A DNA stretch of 64,000 nt from Catonia carolina (GCA_035578175.1 JAQMRL010000016.1:1923501-1987500), one strand, 5' to 3'; positions 10,061-21,597 are shown, numbered from the stretch's first letter. Made by a program: numbers and translations. The notes: generated by a model not told the origin, from the letters alone.

Positions 10061-12740
10061 TGTTTTTTTTCTTTGCGCCCTGGAGACTCCAGGAGGAGTA
10101 TAGGACATGTCAGTTATAACATCTGAAATACATATAAGAATCACATAATGTATCACTACTATCAAGAAAGAAATTCTTGGACGCTATAAAAAGTTTCACT
10201 GATCAAGTAATTTTTCAGATTCTTTTTAAAGCAATGCAAATTATGACAACATTTTTAAAATTTGAAGTAATTTATTCATGAATTTTCTCCCTGTATAAGT
10301 AGGTTTCTGCTCTAACAATTTTGTGGAGTGATTAGCCACATAATAATCATTTCTATTTCTCATGTTATGATTGTGAACATTGAAATTCTGCATAAATATA
10401 TTTTGCCTAACATACATACATACTGCCCATAACAGACAGGTGGAGTGTCAAATTATTTACACTCGATCTGTTCATTGCAGGGCTAAAATAAATAGTTTTG
10501 TTTCTTATCACATGGTCAGCAAATTAAATGACTGAACCATTTAAGAACAGAAGAGGTAGAGGTGTAAAAGACACTAATCAGAGTTATCTTATCTGAAAGT
10601 AATGAATTTCATTATACAGCCAGACCCTGTGGTGAATGAAGTGAAGGTGTCATTTGCAGAGTGGAAAATATGTGCTTTTCAGAGTGCTCGGCATGCTGAT
10701 AAGCGTACTTTTCCACTCAGTGAGGAAGGCACAGGTAAACCACCTCACTCCTTGTTTTACTTAGTAAAACCTCTACAGGTTCAAACCAGCCTACAGGCTG
10801 ATGAACTAAACAACAACATACATAATCACCTCAAAAATGTAAATAGAGGGAACTGTAAGCAATTAAAGCTCCTTAAATAGTGGCCTGCATGAGGTTAGAT
10901 GGTTAGCTTACATCTAATAGCTTTCTTTTGAATTTTAAAAACCCTATTCATATTACCCATGCTAGAATTACCCCATCCTAAGATACCATAAAGGATATGA
11001 GACCGAATGAGGCCATGATAAGCTTCCATTAGTAATTTTTTATCATTTAATCTGGCAATTTGTTTTAGTGTAAATACCCCAGATGATATTTTACTACAAA
11101 CTTGATTGGTATAGAAGTTCCAAGACAAAAATCTATCTAGAGATACTCCTAGGAACTTCACTGTTTCTAAATGCTCTAAACTATTATTATGAATAAATAC
11201 ATCCACTTCTCTACTTTCTTTAACTTTATGTTTATTTTTGAACTGCAAGTACTGACACTTTTTCCCAATATCTGTTAATAACATTTGATTCAAGAACTGT
11301 ACTACGGGCTCGATGTTAACATGTGTATTTACTTCAAGAGCATCTACCAGTAAACTGTTACTGATAACTGAAGTATCATCAGCCAACAACAAAGCTCTGC
11401 CATTAGGTATGACTTCTGGTAGTCTATTAATGTACAAAAGAATCAGAATTGTACCTAAAACTAACCCTTGTGAAACGCCTGCTTTGACTTCAAGCTTTCC
11501 AGATACAACCTTTGTAAGTTCCCTTTAACAACCCTAGTTAACTCCACACACTAATCTATTAATAAGGTAAGATTGAAACCATTTCAATTCTACATCCTTA
11601 ACCCTTAATGACTAATGTTTTCAACATAATTTCATGATCAACACAATCGAAAGCTTTACTCAGATCCAGAAACACTGCCAATGCTTTCTCCCTGACATCC
11701 AATATATCACCTACTTGCTCCACAAGTGAAACTTTTGCAGTTTTACTTGATCTACCTTTTTGGAAACCATGCTGATCCTCTGAGATGATTAGGTTTTCAG
11801 TCAAGAAACTGATTAACCTAATAAATACTACCTTTTCAAAAATTTTACTGATTGTGTTTAAAATACTTATGGGCTTATAATTTTCAACTAACAGGCTATC
11901 TCCATTCTTAAATATAGGCAATATTTTACTCTCCTTCAGTTTGTTTGGAAATATACCTGCTTCGAGTGAGAAGTTAATTAAATGAAGGGAGAGGAGTAAC
12001 TAAAAAATATTTACATTCTTTAGCAATTATACTAGGAATCCCATCTAACCCACATGTTTTCCTACTTTTCAAACTATCAATAACTGATTCTAATTTTCAC
12101 TTGAAACTAAGCTAAATTGGAATCGATTTACTACCTTGTTACCTTTTGGATCATAACATCCCACTATTTCCATAATCTGTTGTTTAAGTTTTAAAGCTAC
12201 TTTTTTATAATATGTGTTTAAATAATTACGAATTTCTACACCATTCTCAATAAGTTCATTATTTTTGTTAACAATATTTGGTTTGTCAGTAAAACTTTTG
12301 TTGCTAACTACACCTCGATTCTTATTTATTATTTCCCACATTGCTGAGTTTAAATTTAATGATTTATGAAGGACTTCAGCAGTTGTTTTGTATTTAGCTC
12401 TCTGGCATAAGGTTTTTAATAGTTTTGTACCTTTGTTCGTTTGTACGTAGTCATATGTGATAGAAAATCTGAGTATACATCTCTAAATTCAGACCACATT
12501 TTCAAAATTTCCCCTGTGACCCACTCATCTGTTTCACTGACAATATTTTTTGCATCTCTCTTTTTAATTGGACAACTATTATTATAATGAAATTTTAATG
12601 TTTCAATAAAATTATGATATTTCTGATTAATGTCGAAAGAATTGAAAACAGTCTTCCAATCCTCTTTGGATAAACTGTGTAACAAACAATTAATATTCCC
12701 TTGGTGGAAGCTTTTACTTATTTCCCGTGATTGCTGTAAT
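10061..12740 (-). pseudogene. Non-LTR retrotransposon (CR1/jockey-like) reverse transcriptase, broken copy
   Basis: Only the reverse-transcriptase half remains; no endonuclease domain is visible. Fragments in order on the minus strand: a region starting LLHSLSKEDWK (12685-12416); a stretch before the palm (12341-12090); fingers/palm with QHGFQKGRSS and the motif FLDLSKAFDCVDHE (11921-11598); LLLADDT, the catalytic Asp pair, then the thumb-like VFKIQKKAIRC (11437-10895). Frameshifts and stops separate them. The 3' UTR runs to a short palindrome (CCTGGAGTCTCCAGG) and an oligo-T on the + strand at 10061-10070. A SINE-like insert occupies 10418-10814. A sister copy with the same flanks is at 35241-37495, so both came from segmental duplication of one insertion. 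Confidence 0.8.
10418..10814 (+). mobile_element. SINE-like retroposon with (AAC)n tail (family 4)
   Basis: The insert in the LINE 3' region is flanked by a perfect 9-bp duplication AACATACAT (10409-10417, 10815-10823). The uninterrupted LINE copy at about 35588-35600 is the empty site. It ends ctaaacaac and contains a B-box-like GGTTCAAACC near 10779. A second copy is at 33202-33585 in the other orientation. The ORF across it is not conserved as protein. Confidence 0.7.
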
Positions 12741-14151
12741 TGTTCTCACTATATAATTTAATTCATTTGTAGTATAAATTTTATAATTTTAACCGATGCA
12801 AATAAAAGTTTTAAAAACGTATCAAAACCGTATAGTTGCCCTATCTAACGGTAGTTTTTTTCATTTACAAAATCGACTCTTCGTTTAAGGTGGGAAAGAA
12901 GTGATCGTGTGTTAGTAAATAAACTAGGAGAAAACAATTAGTAATAATAAACAGTAATAGGTTATTATAGAAAATTGGATAGTGGATTCAAGAATCTGCA
13001 GTCAACGAAACTAACTGATTGGTAAATTATGTTTGTGTTTTATTAACTAGACGACGTGTTTTGAAATCTTTTCAGGTTATGTGTGAGAATCAAACTTAGT
13101 ATGAACATCGTTAAATAAAAAGTTTATTAGAGAATGTTGTGTATTCGCTTATACTAATAAAGAGTACTGGGCACTGCAGATTTAATTAGAGACGGTTTAT
13201 TGTTCAGTTGTGAAAATTATTCGGTCAGTGTTGATAAGATCCAAACTAGTTTCATGTTTAATTGGGTCATGCCCTGTAACGTGGTCCAGAAATGCTAAAT
13301 CTAGTTATTTGATTATTTTAAATATTGGTGATCGTTTAATGAACGATTCTGCATATTATATTGACTTTTGGTTTAACCGACTTTTTTCGACAAGGTCAGA
13401 CGGTTTTTACAACTTCAAGGAGCTTCAAGGAAACATGATAGTGCACGAGATTCTATTAATCTTAATTAATATTTAATCGTTACAGCCAAAACCAACTTAT
13501 TTATTTGTACCGAAGATTAAGTTGTAAGGTGTAATACATAACCTCAAACTTCGGAATCTTTTTTTTTTTTTTTTTTTTTTTGTTTAACGTCCGACTGTTC
13601 TGCAATTACTGCTAATGCAGACGGTGAATGATGAAATGATTTTTTGTAACGTATGAAAAAATGCCTTGCCTGAATGGAATTCGAACCCAAGACCGCATGA
13701 TGAGAGGCGAGCACGTTACCAACTTCGCCAATGCGGCCGGCAAACTTCGGAATCGAAATGTTTCTAAAGTCGGTTTGTTAAAAAAGTTCAGAGGTATAAA
13801 ATAGCCATTGTTTAACAAGCAAATTCTTGCCTTCCCAAATAATATTTTGAAAGATGCCCCGTTACTTAAAAGAGCAATTTGTTGAAAATAAATGTGTCAT
13901 AGTTTGTAAAGAAAGGAAGCCAGAATAAATTTGTTGTATTAAACTTGAGTCCAAGAGGTTAAATGGTTCATGTAAAGAAATCTATTAGGCATTTTCTGTA
14001 GCATTGTCTTGTGCTGTTGCTGATTACAGGTGAAAATAATTGGCTAGAAGTAACCATTGATATGAAAATATGTCCACATTGGTACATGCATGTATGGTGA
14101 ACGTACATTGTATTTCAGTTGGACCTAATGTTATTGTTTTCTTGTGCGCAG
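12741..14151. repeat. Duplicated segment E upstream of the 144-nt exon
   Basis: Homologous to 37496-38629 and, less closely, to 40286-41377. It holds one young SINE (13559-13741) and no convincing coding region. If the 144-nt block is a real exon, a promoter or first exon could lie here; I cannot place one. Confidence 0.55.
13559..13741 (-). mobile_element. tRNA-derived SINE, family 1, recent insertion
   Basis: Flanked by a perfect 13-bp duplication AAACTTCGGAATC (13546-13558, 13742-13754); the empty site is in the duplicate segment near 38293. Minus strand: GCCGGCCGCATTGGCGAAG head with an A box, B box GGTTCGAATTCC, body, and a poly(A) tail seen as about 23 T on the + strand. Perfect flanks imply a fairly recent jump. 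Confidence 0.9.
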
Positions 14152-14295
14152 GCAGCCTTGAAGTACACCACAACATAAATTACTTGAGATACCATCCTGT
14201 GCTGGGACTGAATCTTAAATATCATTTGAAAAGGAAGTCTCATTGACAATTCAGTATCCAGGAAAACTAGCCAATTAAGTGAATTTTCATTAAAG
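14152..14295 (+). other. Candidate 144-nt spliced exon, copy i
   Basis: A strong acceptor (pyrimidine tract, gcgcag) precedes 14152 and a consensus donor (AAAG|gtaagt) follows 14295. Copies at 38630-38773 and 41378-41521 are the same length and keep both sites. One frame is open for about 30 codons and stops at the same place in all copies, so it is more likely UTR or non-coding RNA than internal coding sequence. ZF2 starts 6.1 kb downstream on the same strand behind a bare acceptor, so a 5' UTR role is plausible but unproven. Confidence 0.5.
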
Positions 14296-14404
14296 GTAAG
14301 TTTCTTTTATTTCATTAAATGTAAATTCTGGAAATTCATTATAATTATTTCTGTTTAGATATTTTTCTAAAGAGGAAAATTTAATTCTTGCAGACAATTT
14401 AATG

Positions 14405-14919
14405 CTGAAACAGTTATATTTACGATTGCGGCTTTAATGTGCATTTTTGAGGAAAATTGCATACAATACAAATTGTAGAGAATTTAAAAACTACAACTTT
14501 TATTTCAAACATTTAAATTTTTTATAACGCTTAGTTTAGCAGTAATTAGTGATTTTCTGTTTATTTTTTCTCACAAAAACATGTGAAAAAATCGATAATT
14601 TTTTAAGATTGCAGCCTTAGCATGCATTTTACAACAAAAGTGTAAATAATCAAATTTATTAGAAAATTAAAAGCTCTACAACTTTTATTTAGAGCACTTT
14701 TTTGTATTCAGCCTAGTTTAGTATGAGATAGTGATTTTCCATATTTTTAAGCCAAACTTAGGTTAATTTTCATTTTGCATCTTTCACTCATCATTAAAAT
14801 TAGGTTATGTTTATTGAGGTTAGATTTTTGTTTATTTCTAATGTTTTATTACTAATGTTAGGTAATGTTGTTATTTTTTGCATTGACAAGAGAAAGTTGT
14901 GTGAGTGTTTTACACCAGA
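14405..14919 (-). repeat. Family A element, T-tip half
   Basis: Truncated at its H side; T tip TTTTACACCAGA at the right. Duplicate: 38970-39354. Confidence 0.7.
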
Positions 14920-15335
14920 TTTTTTTCACCGATATTTTTAAAAAAAGTTACAGAATTTAAAAAAAAATGTTAATAATAAAATTAACACTAATATTTGTGA
15001 AATAGCAATGAAAGTGGGTTGATGTTTGATGAGTGATGATATTGTTCAATTGGTGTTTCCTCTCTTTGTCTCTGTCAGATGTCATCTCTTACTGATGTAA
15101 CATTGTGTGCTGAATCATGTGATCTCTTCACATAATTCATATCTCAAATTGTTAACATCCTTTAGCTGATTTTTCTAAGGTCATGTCAAATGTAAAAGTT
15201 CACAAACTGACAAAGAATTGAAAAATTGTATTGTAATTTTACATGCAACAAGATAAAACGTTGCAATTTTGTTTTCTATTTTAGCAAATTGCATTTGTAT
15301 TTGAAATTATACTAAGCAAACTAATCTAAACAAAA
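14920..15335. repeat. Duplicated spacer
   Basis: Matches 39355-39765. It lies between inverted family-A halves. No gene is seen. Confidence 0.55.
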
Positions 15336-15815
15336 TCGGGTGTGAAACACTCGTACAACTTTCTCTTGCCAATGCAAATAATTAACAATATAACCTGACA
15401 TTAGAAATAAACAAAAAACTAACTTCATTTAAAACGTAACCTAATTTTAATGATGAGTGAAAGACACAAAATGAAAATCTACTACAGTTTGGCTTAAAAA
15501 TACAGAAAATCACTAAACTAGGCTCTTTACAGAACAATGCTCTCAATTAAAGTTGTAGATCTTTTAATTTTCTATAAATTTGATGTACACTTTTGTTGTA
15601 AAATGCATACTAAGGCCGAAATTTAAACAAAAATCTATTTTTCACATGTTTTCTTGAAAGAAAAACAGAAAATTCCTAATTACCGCTAAAGTAAGCATTA
15701 TACAAAAAAATGTTTGAAATAAAAGTTGTAAGATTTTAAATTTTCTAAACATTTTATTAAATGCAGTTTTGCGTTAAAATGCATATTAACTGCATATTAA
15801 CAGGGCAGTACTATG
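15336..15815 (+). repeat. Family A element, T-tip half
   Basis: Begins TCGGGTGTGAAACACTC and breaks off before the H tip. Duplicate: 39766-40005. Confidence 0.7.
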
Positions 15816-16004
15816 AGGGAAAATACATATGTTGTGAAATGTTTTATTTTGCTGTACTGGGTCTTGAATAAATTATTTCTAGAGCCAGAACAGTAAGATA
15901 TTTCTTTATTGTTATGTTAAGCCCTGGTAAGTATACTTACCAAGGAATGTTTATTGAATAATTTAACTAGTAATGAATTAAATCCATTATCTTCTTTTAT
16001 CGCG

Positions 16005-16819
16005 TTTTCGAACCCTCCTGAATCCGAAAAACATGTTTTTAGCGATTGGTGTGTGTGTGAACAGAATATCTTAAGAACGGAACATCATATGAACTTGAAA
16101 CTTAAGTTCCATACCACTACCGGACCCGACACGAACATTAGCATCAAAATCGGTCAACTGGAAGTAGTAGTTGATTCGTGTAATTTTTCACTTTTTTACA
16201 ATTTTCTCATAAACTGGTTCTACAATTTTTTTAAAAATCGCCTTGTTTACAAAATTTTTTATGCTCTACAAGATACGGTAGGTGCCATGTTTGCTGAAAT
16301 TTTTGGTGAAGCTGTTTTCACGTAAAAAATTGTTGTTTTAAGATTTGAGCTTTAATATGCATTTTAGCGCAAAAATTTATATTAAAAAATGTAGAGAATT
16401 AAAAATACTACAATTTTTATTCTAAACATTTTTTTTGCATAACGTTCAGTTTAGCGGTAATTAGTGATTTTCTGTTGTTTCTCTTGGAAACGTGAAAAAT
16501 CGATTTGTTTTAAGATTTCTGCCTTAGTATGCATTTTACGACAAAAGATTATATAATCAAATTTATATGATATTATAAGATCTTTAACATTTATTTATAG
16601 CATTTTTCTCTACAGACCCTAGTTTAGAATGAAAGAGTGATTTTCTGTATTTTTTAGCTAAACTGAGTTTCATTTTGCGTCTTTCACTCATGATGAAAAT
16701 AAGGTTATGTTTTTGGAGGTTAGTTTTTTGTTTATTATTATTGTTTTATTACTAATGTTAGGTAATATTGGTCATTATTAGCATTGGCAAGAGAAAGTTG
16801 TGTGAGTATTTCACACAAT
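16005..16819 (-). repeat. Family A element, H tip missing
   Basis: Starts inside the element. The 123-codon ORF here (15954-16325) is a chance open frame through family-A sequence. Confidence 0.7.
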
Positions 16820-17435
16820 ATTTTCTTTTTACGTATTTTCTTGCAAAATAAGCAACAGAAAATCACGAATTGCCACTAAACTGAGCATTGTACAAAATAC
16901 AATAATATTATTAAATTTGAAATAAAAGTTGTAGGTTTTTAAATGTGCTACAATTTTGATTGTTAACATTTTTGCCCTAAATGCATATTAAGGCCGCAAT
17001 CTGTATAACCATTTTTTTCTACGAGAGCACAGCCTGGCCAAGAATTTCAGCAACAAGTGCCTACATTATCTCATAGATCTTAAAAAATGTACAAATGATT
17101 CGATTTTTTTAAAAAATTGTAGAAGCTGTTTTTGAGAAAATCACATAACAGTGAAAAATGATACAAATAAACTACTACTTCCGGTTGACCGATTTTGATG
17201 AAAATGTTTGTGTCAGTTCCTCTAGTAGTACCTAACTTGCGTTTCAAGTTTCAACTTTGTACAATGTTCCGTTCTTGAGATATTTTTTTCACACACACTA
17301 AGACCAATCGCTAAAAACATGTTTTTTGGGTAAAGAGACTCGAAAAACATATATATCCGGTGAAAACTCCCTTTCGAAAAATCAACATTGAAACAATACT
17401 TTCCTTCCAATATATTCATATAGACAAGAAAAAGT
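16820..17435 (+). repeat. Family A element, H-tip part
   Basis: Back-to-back with the preceding copy through the same junction as at 241 and 52968. Confidence 0.7.
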
Positions 17436-17755
17436 GAGTGTTAAATCACATGATTCCATATTTTATTTGATACCAGCGTGAGTCATTTTTTGTTATGTTT
17501 AAGGCAAAATAGTACATTTGTTGTGAAACCAAAATTTATAGTATGTGACAAAGTTTCAGAGGAAAAATAAAAGTGCTGTACCAAATACTAGTGCTTGTAT
17601 AGTATAGGCCGGGTACTGGCAACAATAAAACAATTATTCTAATGTATCGTCAGAATGGTGTAAATTACTTATGTAAAGTTCTTTTTTTTATTCCTAATGA
17701 TGTGTACATTGCAATCTGTCCCAATGAGATGAGAATGATGTGTATGACGTATAAA
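17436..17755. repeat. Duplicated non-coding segment
   Basis: Copy of 846-1180. No gene is seen. Confidence 0.55.
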
Positions 17756-17985
17756 GGAGGTGTAGTCTAGCACTGACTCAGGCCAATTATTCCTGTGAGT
17801 GTGTGGTTAATTGAACCCCAACCATGAAAGTACACCGGTAACCACTGTCTGGTATTGAAATGCGTATAAAAGTAAAACTACCTTGACTAGGATTTGAACT
17901 AGGAACGTACGTCTCCTTAAATAGCTGTGTGTTGAGGTGAGTTGCAGTGACGACTTTACCTCTAGACTAACCTGGTGGGTACTTC
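17756..17985 (-). mobile_element. tRNA-derived SINE, family 3, uninterrupted copy
   Basis: Shows the SINE without the TTAA insert of 1341-2309. A-box-like sequence near 17959-17979 and B-box-like sequence near 17889-17903, both read on the minus strand. Confidence 0.6.
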
Positions 17986-18246
17986 AGTAAGGTGTGTGCA
18001 TATGAAAAGTAAAGTGACTATAGATGACGGGTGAGGGAGGGACGGACGGACGGGGAGTGGAGGATATCAGTTGCTCTTCTGTAAGGGCCACAAGCCAGTA
18101 ACCGGCCTCTACCATCGGAAGTGACTGTACGTGATGGGCTGGGGGTGTGGTGGAGTGGAGCCACTGCAGCCACAATTCAAATAACACAAGATCATGCCAA
18201 AGAATTCAAAAAACAAACGTGACATTTTCTAGCATTTATTTAAAAT
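17986..18246. repeat. Upstream flank of ZF2, duplicated
   Basis: Homologous to 2378-2562 with an extra GC-rich stretch near 18030-18060. No gene is seen. Confidence 0.45.
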
Positions 18247-18300
18247 AAGGTGTGATACCATCAGACAACTTTCTCTTGCCAATGTTGATAATGAACAATC
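18247..18300 (+). repeat. Family A T-tip fragment
   Basis: Same tip fragment as 2563-2612. The mariner relic begins just after it. Confidence 0.55.
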
Positions 18301-18304
18301 ATTA

Positions 18305-19455
18305 TCGAGGGTGGTTCCAAAAGTACCCATCCTAACAAAGAAAACATAAAAATTTTGGAAAAGAATTAATTTATTTTTGAACATAATGTCCTTTCAGCCC
18401 TACACTTTTCCCAGCGAATTTCAATAAGTTAGGTACCTTTTTTATAACAAGAACTGTTTTGTTTCTCAAAATAACCATTATCTCTGGCATCACTTTATTG
18501 TTGGAAAAGTTTTGACCTCTGAGCCATTTTTTCAAGTTTGGGAACAGAAAATAATTTGGGAGGGGGTAATTCTGGCGAATAGGGTACATGAGGTAACATT
18601 TCAAACTTTAATTCATTGATTTTGGCCATTTCAATAATGGATTTGTGAGCTGGTACATTGTCTTGATGAATCAACATTTTCTGCTTAGTCAAATGCGGAC
18701 GTTTTTGCTTGATTTCTTCGCTCTAACATTACAGTAAGTTTGCATAATACTCGTCATTGGTAGTGGTAGGGTCAGTGGCGGAGCGTTTAGCAGCTTACTG
18801 TTGATAAATAAAACTTTTATTCCACTCACCTTAGAAGTCCTGCGGCTTACCAGCTGGTACCAGTGGCTTTCCGATGAGTGTTGAGCTGCCGAAGATCTTG
18901 AATTAAGTGGACTGTATTTAGCGTGGTCGGTTTCCTGGAGTGTCTCCAGCGCGTTAAAGCACTGCGGCGCGTGAATTAATATTAATCTGTGTAGCGGAAT
19001 ATTAGTATTATTGCGTTTTCAAAGTATAGCGTTAGCGATCGCGGATAAGACCGGATGGAAAAGCGTTAACAACAAGATAGTGTTCTTTTTTGTTGCGAGT
19101 TAGCGGATGACTGTGTCCAGTTCAGTATAAAACTGTTTGTATGTGCAGGTAGAAATCAACCCTCATTGGTTGAGACCGATAAATGATATCTCAAAATAGA
19201 ACACAAAAATAAATTGATGAATTGAACCAAACATAATATTTATATAGTCCCAAACAGATAGTTTCTCCTTTGTCAAGCTGGTCAATGAAAATTATCCCAC
19301 GCTTATCCCAAAAAACCGATGCCATGACCTCTGCCTACAAATGGAATGGTGTTCGCCTTCCTTCCAGCCGGTTCTCCCTTTTCAGTTCATTGTTTTGGTC
19401 GTTCTTTTGTGTCTGATGAGAGGTGATGGACCCTTGTTTCATCCATGCTTATGAA
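18305..19455 (-). pseudogene. mariner-like transposase relic, split by an LTR
   Basis: Minus-strand fragments give, in order, SMDETRVHH and EKGEPA (about 19445-19370), then after the LTR gap EYYANLL, EEIKQKRPHLTKQKM, IHQDNVPAHKS, and YSPELPP with FPNLKKWL in a shifted frame. These are the mariner DDD catalytic signatures. The third acidic residue, normally Asp in YSPDLAP, reads Glu here. Stops and frameshifts are many and the N-terminal DNA-binding part is missing. The left end reads TCGAGGGTGGTTCC after TA (18303-18304), as expected of a mariner terminus. Dead copy. Confidence 0.85.
18764..19256 (-). mobile_element. Solo LTR nested in the mariner relic
   Basis: On the minus strand the 493-bp insert starts TGTTTGGGACTATATAAA (TATA-like), contains AATAAA near its end and finishes CCCTACCA, so it runs TG...CA. 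Flanks are GGTAG (18759-18763) and GATAG (19257-19261), a 5-bp duplication with one mismatch. It interrupts the mariner frame between ...GETI and NDEYYANLL. No internal retroelement region remains. Confidence 0.75.
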
Positions 19456-19459
19456 ATTT

Positions 19460-19720
19460 ATATTACAAATTTATAGGGAAAAAGGATCTGACACGTTTAT
19501 TTAGAGCATTTTTCTCTACAGAGCCTAGTTTAGCATGAAAGAGTGATTTTCCCGTTTTTTGAAGCCAAACTGAGGTTGATTTTATTTTGCTTCATTCACA
19601 CATTATTAAAATGAGGTTACTTTTGTTTGTTTCTTTCTAATGTTTTATTACTAATGTTAGATTGATTGTATTGTTAACTATTTACGTTGACAAAAGAAAG
19701 TTGTGCAATCGTTTCAAATA
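19460..19720 (-). repeat. Family A fragment, T-tip part
   Basis: Starts inside the element and ends in a decayed T tip. Confidence 0.6.
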
Positions 19721-19950
19721 ATATTTTTTCATGAAACTGTTTGTAAAAGTAATGGCAGTGATACAAAACATAAGTTGAAAGTTTTAACTTTGTATGATAT
19801 TCCGATCTTGAGATATTTTTATCACGCGCAGACCAATCGCTAAAAACATGTTTTATACTTCCGTGGGGGATTGAAAACGTGTATTTCCGGAGAAATATCG
19901 ACATGAAAACAATAGCTTCCTACCTTATGTATTCATACAGGGAAGTCAAA
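19721..19950 (+). repeat. Family A fragment, H-tip part
   Basis: Decayed H-tip end (ttcctaccttatgtattcatacagggaag), inverted relative to its neighbour. It abuts the truncated zinc-finger copy. Confidence 0.55.
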
Positions 19951-19983
19951 GTAAAAAACACACAAAACCAAATTAGGGCACAG

Positions 19984-20160
19984 ATGATGCATTGGGGAGT
20001 GGACTCTTCAAGCAGAACAGCCTCACGAGTGTGTAAATTGTGTAGGCTGGCTACCATTGACTGCCACAACAAGAATAAACTCATTGCGTACTGTGCAAAG
20101 TGTAAGAAGAGATTACGTAAACAAAGAACCAAATCTTGGTATGGTAAAATTAATAGGTGA
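19984..20160 (+). pseudogene. Truncated zinc-finger gene copy, N-terminal domain only
   Basis: Encodes 58 residues matching the Cys-rich N-terminus of ZF1-3, from VDSSSRTAS through WYGKIN, with an in-frame deletion near the start. The match ends at about 20155, where the paralogs continue KQLYDSC and this copy reads into a stop. It lies 217 bp upstream of ZF2 on the same strand and retains a CAG before its ATG. It has no fingers and is most simply a duplication remnant. A short protein sharing only the N-terminal domain cannot be excluded. Confidence 0.75.
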
Positions 20161-20256
20161 TGTATTGGTAATACAGTATTAGAAAAAACTTATGAAAAAC
20201 AGAGCTGGTATTATCTTGCTTATTATTGAATTCATTTTATTAAAAAAATTTGTGTT

Positions 20257-20300
20257 AACTACTGACAACTTTCTCTTGCCAATGTAAATAATGAACAATA
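20257..20300 (+). repeat. Family A T-tip fragment
   Basis: Same tip remnant as upstream of ZF1 and ZF3. Confidence 0.5.
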
Positions 20301-20376
20301 TTATGTATACGTGATGCGTGGCAGTGCCACAGGTGTTTCTGTCATTAAATATAATAAAATGTGTTGTTGTTTTCAG

Positions 20377-21567
20377 ATGGCTGATGCAACTGGAGTGGGA
20401 GTGGACTCTTCAAGCAGAACAGCCTCACAAGTCTGTAAATTATGTAGACTGGCTACCATTGACTGCCACAACAAGAATAAACTCATTGCGTACTGTGCAA
20501 AGTGTAAGAAGAGATTACGAAAACAAAGAACCAAATCTTGGTATGGTAAAATTAAACAGCTGTACGACTCTTGTTTGACTTGCCTGAATACGTTTTACAA
20601 CAATCTGTCATACGAACCACATGACTGTACACTAGAAGGCATATTCGTTTGTGATGGTTGTGGCAGAGTATTCCTCCACAAGGAGAATATAACGCTACAT
20701 GTAAGTAAATGTCACAAAATCATTTCAAAAATGAATGCTACTGTTAGTGGAAACAATGGCCAAAAAGATTCAAAATCGGAATTGGAGTTGGAACATTGTG
20801 GGAGTACTTCTAGATTGAGTGAAAGTAGCAGTGGCCACAAGATGTCTAAATCAACTGACAATGTGATTGGCCAGTCTAAATTACCCAAAACATGTAAAGA
20901 TGTCACTTGTAGTATTTGTGAAAAGGTTTTTAGTTGTAAATCCGCTTTAACTAGACATTTGCGTGTACATACACGAGAGAAACCTTTTAAGTGTAAGTTT
21001 TGCAACAAAGACTTTAGACAACTTGGCCATTTAAAAACACATAGGCGAATTCATACAGGAAATAAACCATTCGACTGTAAATTCTGTAATAAAAAGTTTA
21101 CAGATTCGTCTAATTTAAATACTCACATGCGTTTACATACAGGGGAGAAGCCATTCAAGTGTAAATTCTGTAATAAAAAGTTTACCCAGTCAAATGATTT
21201 AACTAGTCATGTACGAATACATACAGGGGAGAAGCCTTTTAACTGTAAATTCTGTAATAAAAAGTTTGCCAATTTATCTTGTTTAAATAGGCACCTGCGT
21301 TTACATACAGGGGAGAAGCCATTCAATTGTAGATTCTGTAATAAAAATTTTACAGATTCATCTAATTTAAGTACTCACATGCGTTTACATACAGGGGAGA
21401 AGCCATTCAATTGTAAATTCTGTAATAAAAAGTTTACCCAGTCATCTAATTTTAATACTCACATGCGTTTACATACAGGGGAGAAACCGTTCAATTGTAA
21501 ATTCTGTAATAAAACATTTACACAGTCATCTAATTTAAATGCCCACGTGCGTAGACATATAGAATAG
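20377..21567 (+). CDS. C2H2 zinc-finger protein ZF2, 8-finger array, 396 aa
   Basis: Paralog of ZF1 of equal length, with a nearly identical N-terminal Cys-rich domain and orphan finger. Finger contact positions (-1,2,3,6) are CSAR, QGHT, DSNT, QNDS, NSCR, DSNT, QSNT, QSNA, largely different from ZF1 and ZF3 although the scaffold CKFCNKKF and linkers are conserved. Linkers 1 and 2 are altered (TREKPF, TGNKPF). The start is placed at 20377 behind the acceptor TTTCAG; the in-frame ATGs upstream are probably intronic. Fingers 3 and 6 share contact residues (DSNT), suggesting duplication within the array. A nuclear DNA-binding role is inferred from the family; targets are unknown. Confidence 0.85.
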   Translation: MADATGVGVDSSSRTASQVCKLCRLATIDCHNKNKLIAYCAKCKKRLRKQRTKSWYGKIKQLYDSCLTCLNTFYNNLSYEPHDCTLEGIFVCDGCGRVFLHKENITLHVSKCHKIISKMNATVSGNNGQKDSKSELELEHCGSTSRLSESSSGHKMSKSTDNVIGQSKLPKTCKDVTCSICEKVFSCKSALTRHLRVHTREKPFKCKFCNKDFRQLGHLKTHRRIHTGNKPFDCKFCNKKFTDSSNLNTHMRLHTGEKPFKCKFCNKKFTQSNDLTSHVRIHTGEKPFNCKFCNKKFANLSCLNRHLRLHTGEKPFNCRFCNKNFTDSSNLSTHMRLHTGEKPFNCKFCNKKFTQSSNFNTHMRLHTGEKPFNCKFCNKTFTQSSNLNAHVRRHIE

Positions 21568-21591
21568 AAAACACACAATTGTATGATTTGC

Positions 21592-21597
21592 AATAAA
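21592..21597 (+). terminator. Poly(A) signal of ZF2
   Basis: AATAAA 24 bp after the stop codon, conserved in position with ZF1 and ZF3. The duplicated 3' flank runs on to 21800. Confidence 0.6.

Noticed and set aside
10602..10880. Open frame shared with 33147-33425 (92 aa each), at first sight a conserved protein
   Set aside because: Both lie inside the (AAC)n-tailed retroposon. The two copies differ mainly by amino-acid-changing substitutions and diverge at the tail, so this is repeat sequence and not a gene.
15954..16325. 123-aa open frame with similar frames at 6538, 42034 and 54574
   Set aside because: All are the same stretch of family A. The frame opens and closes at different points in each copy and is interrupted in most.
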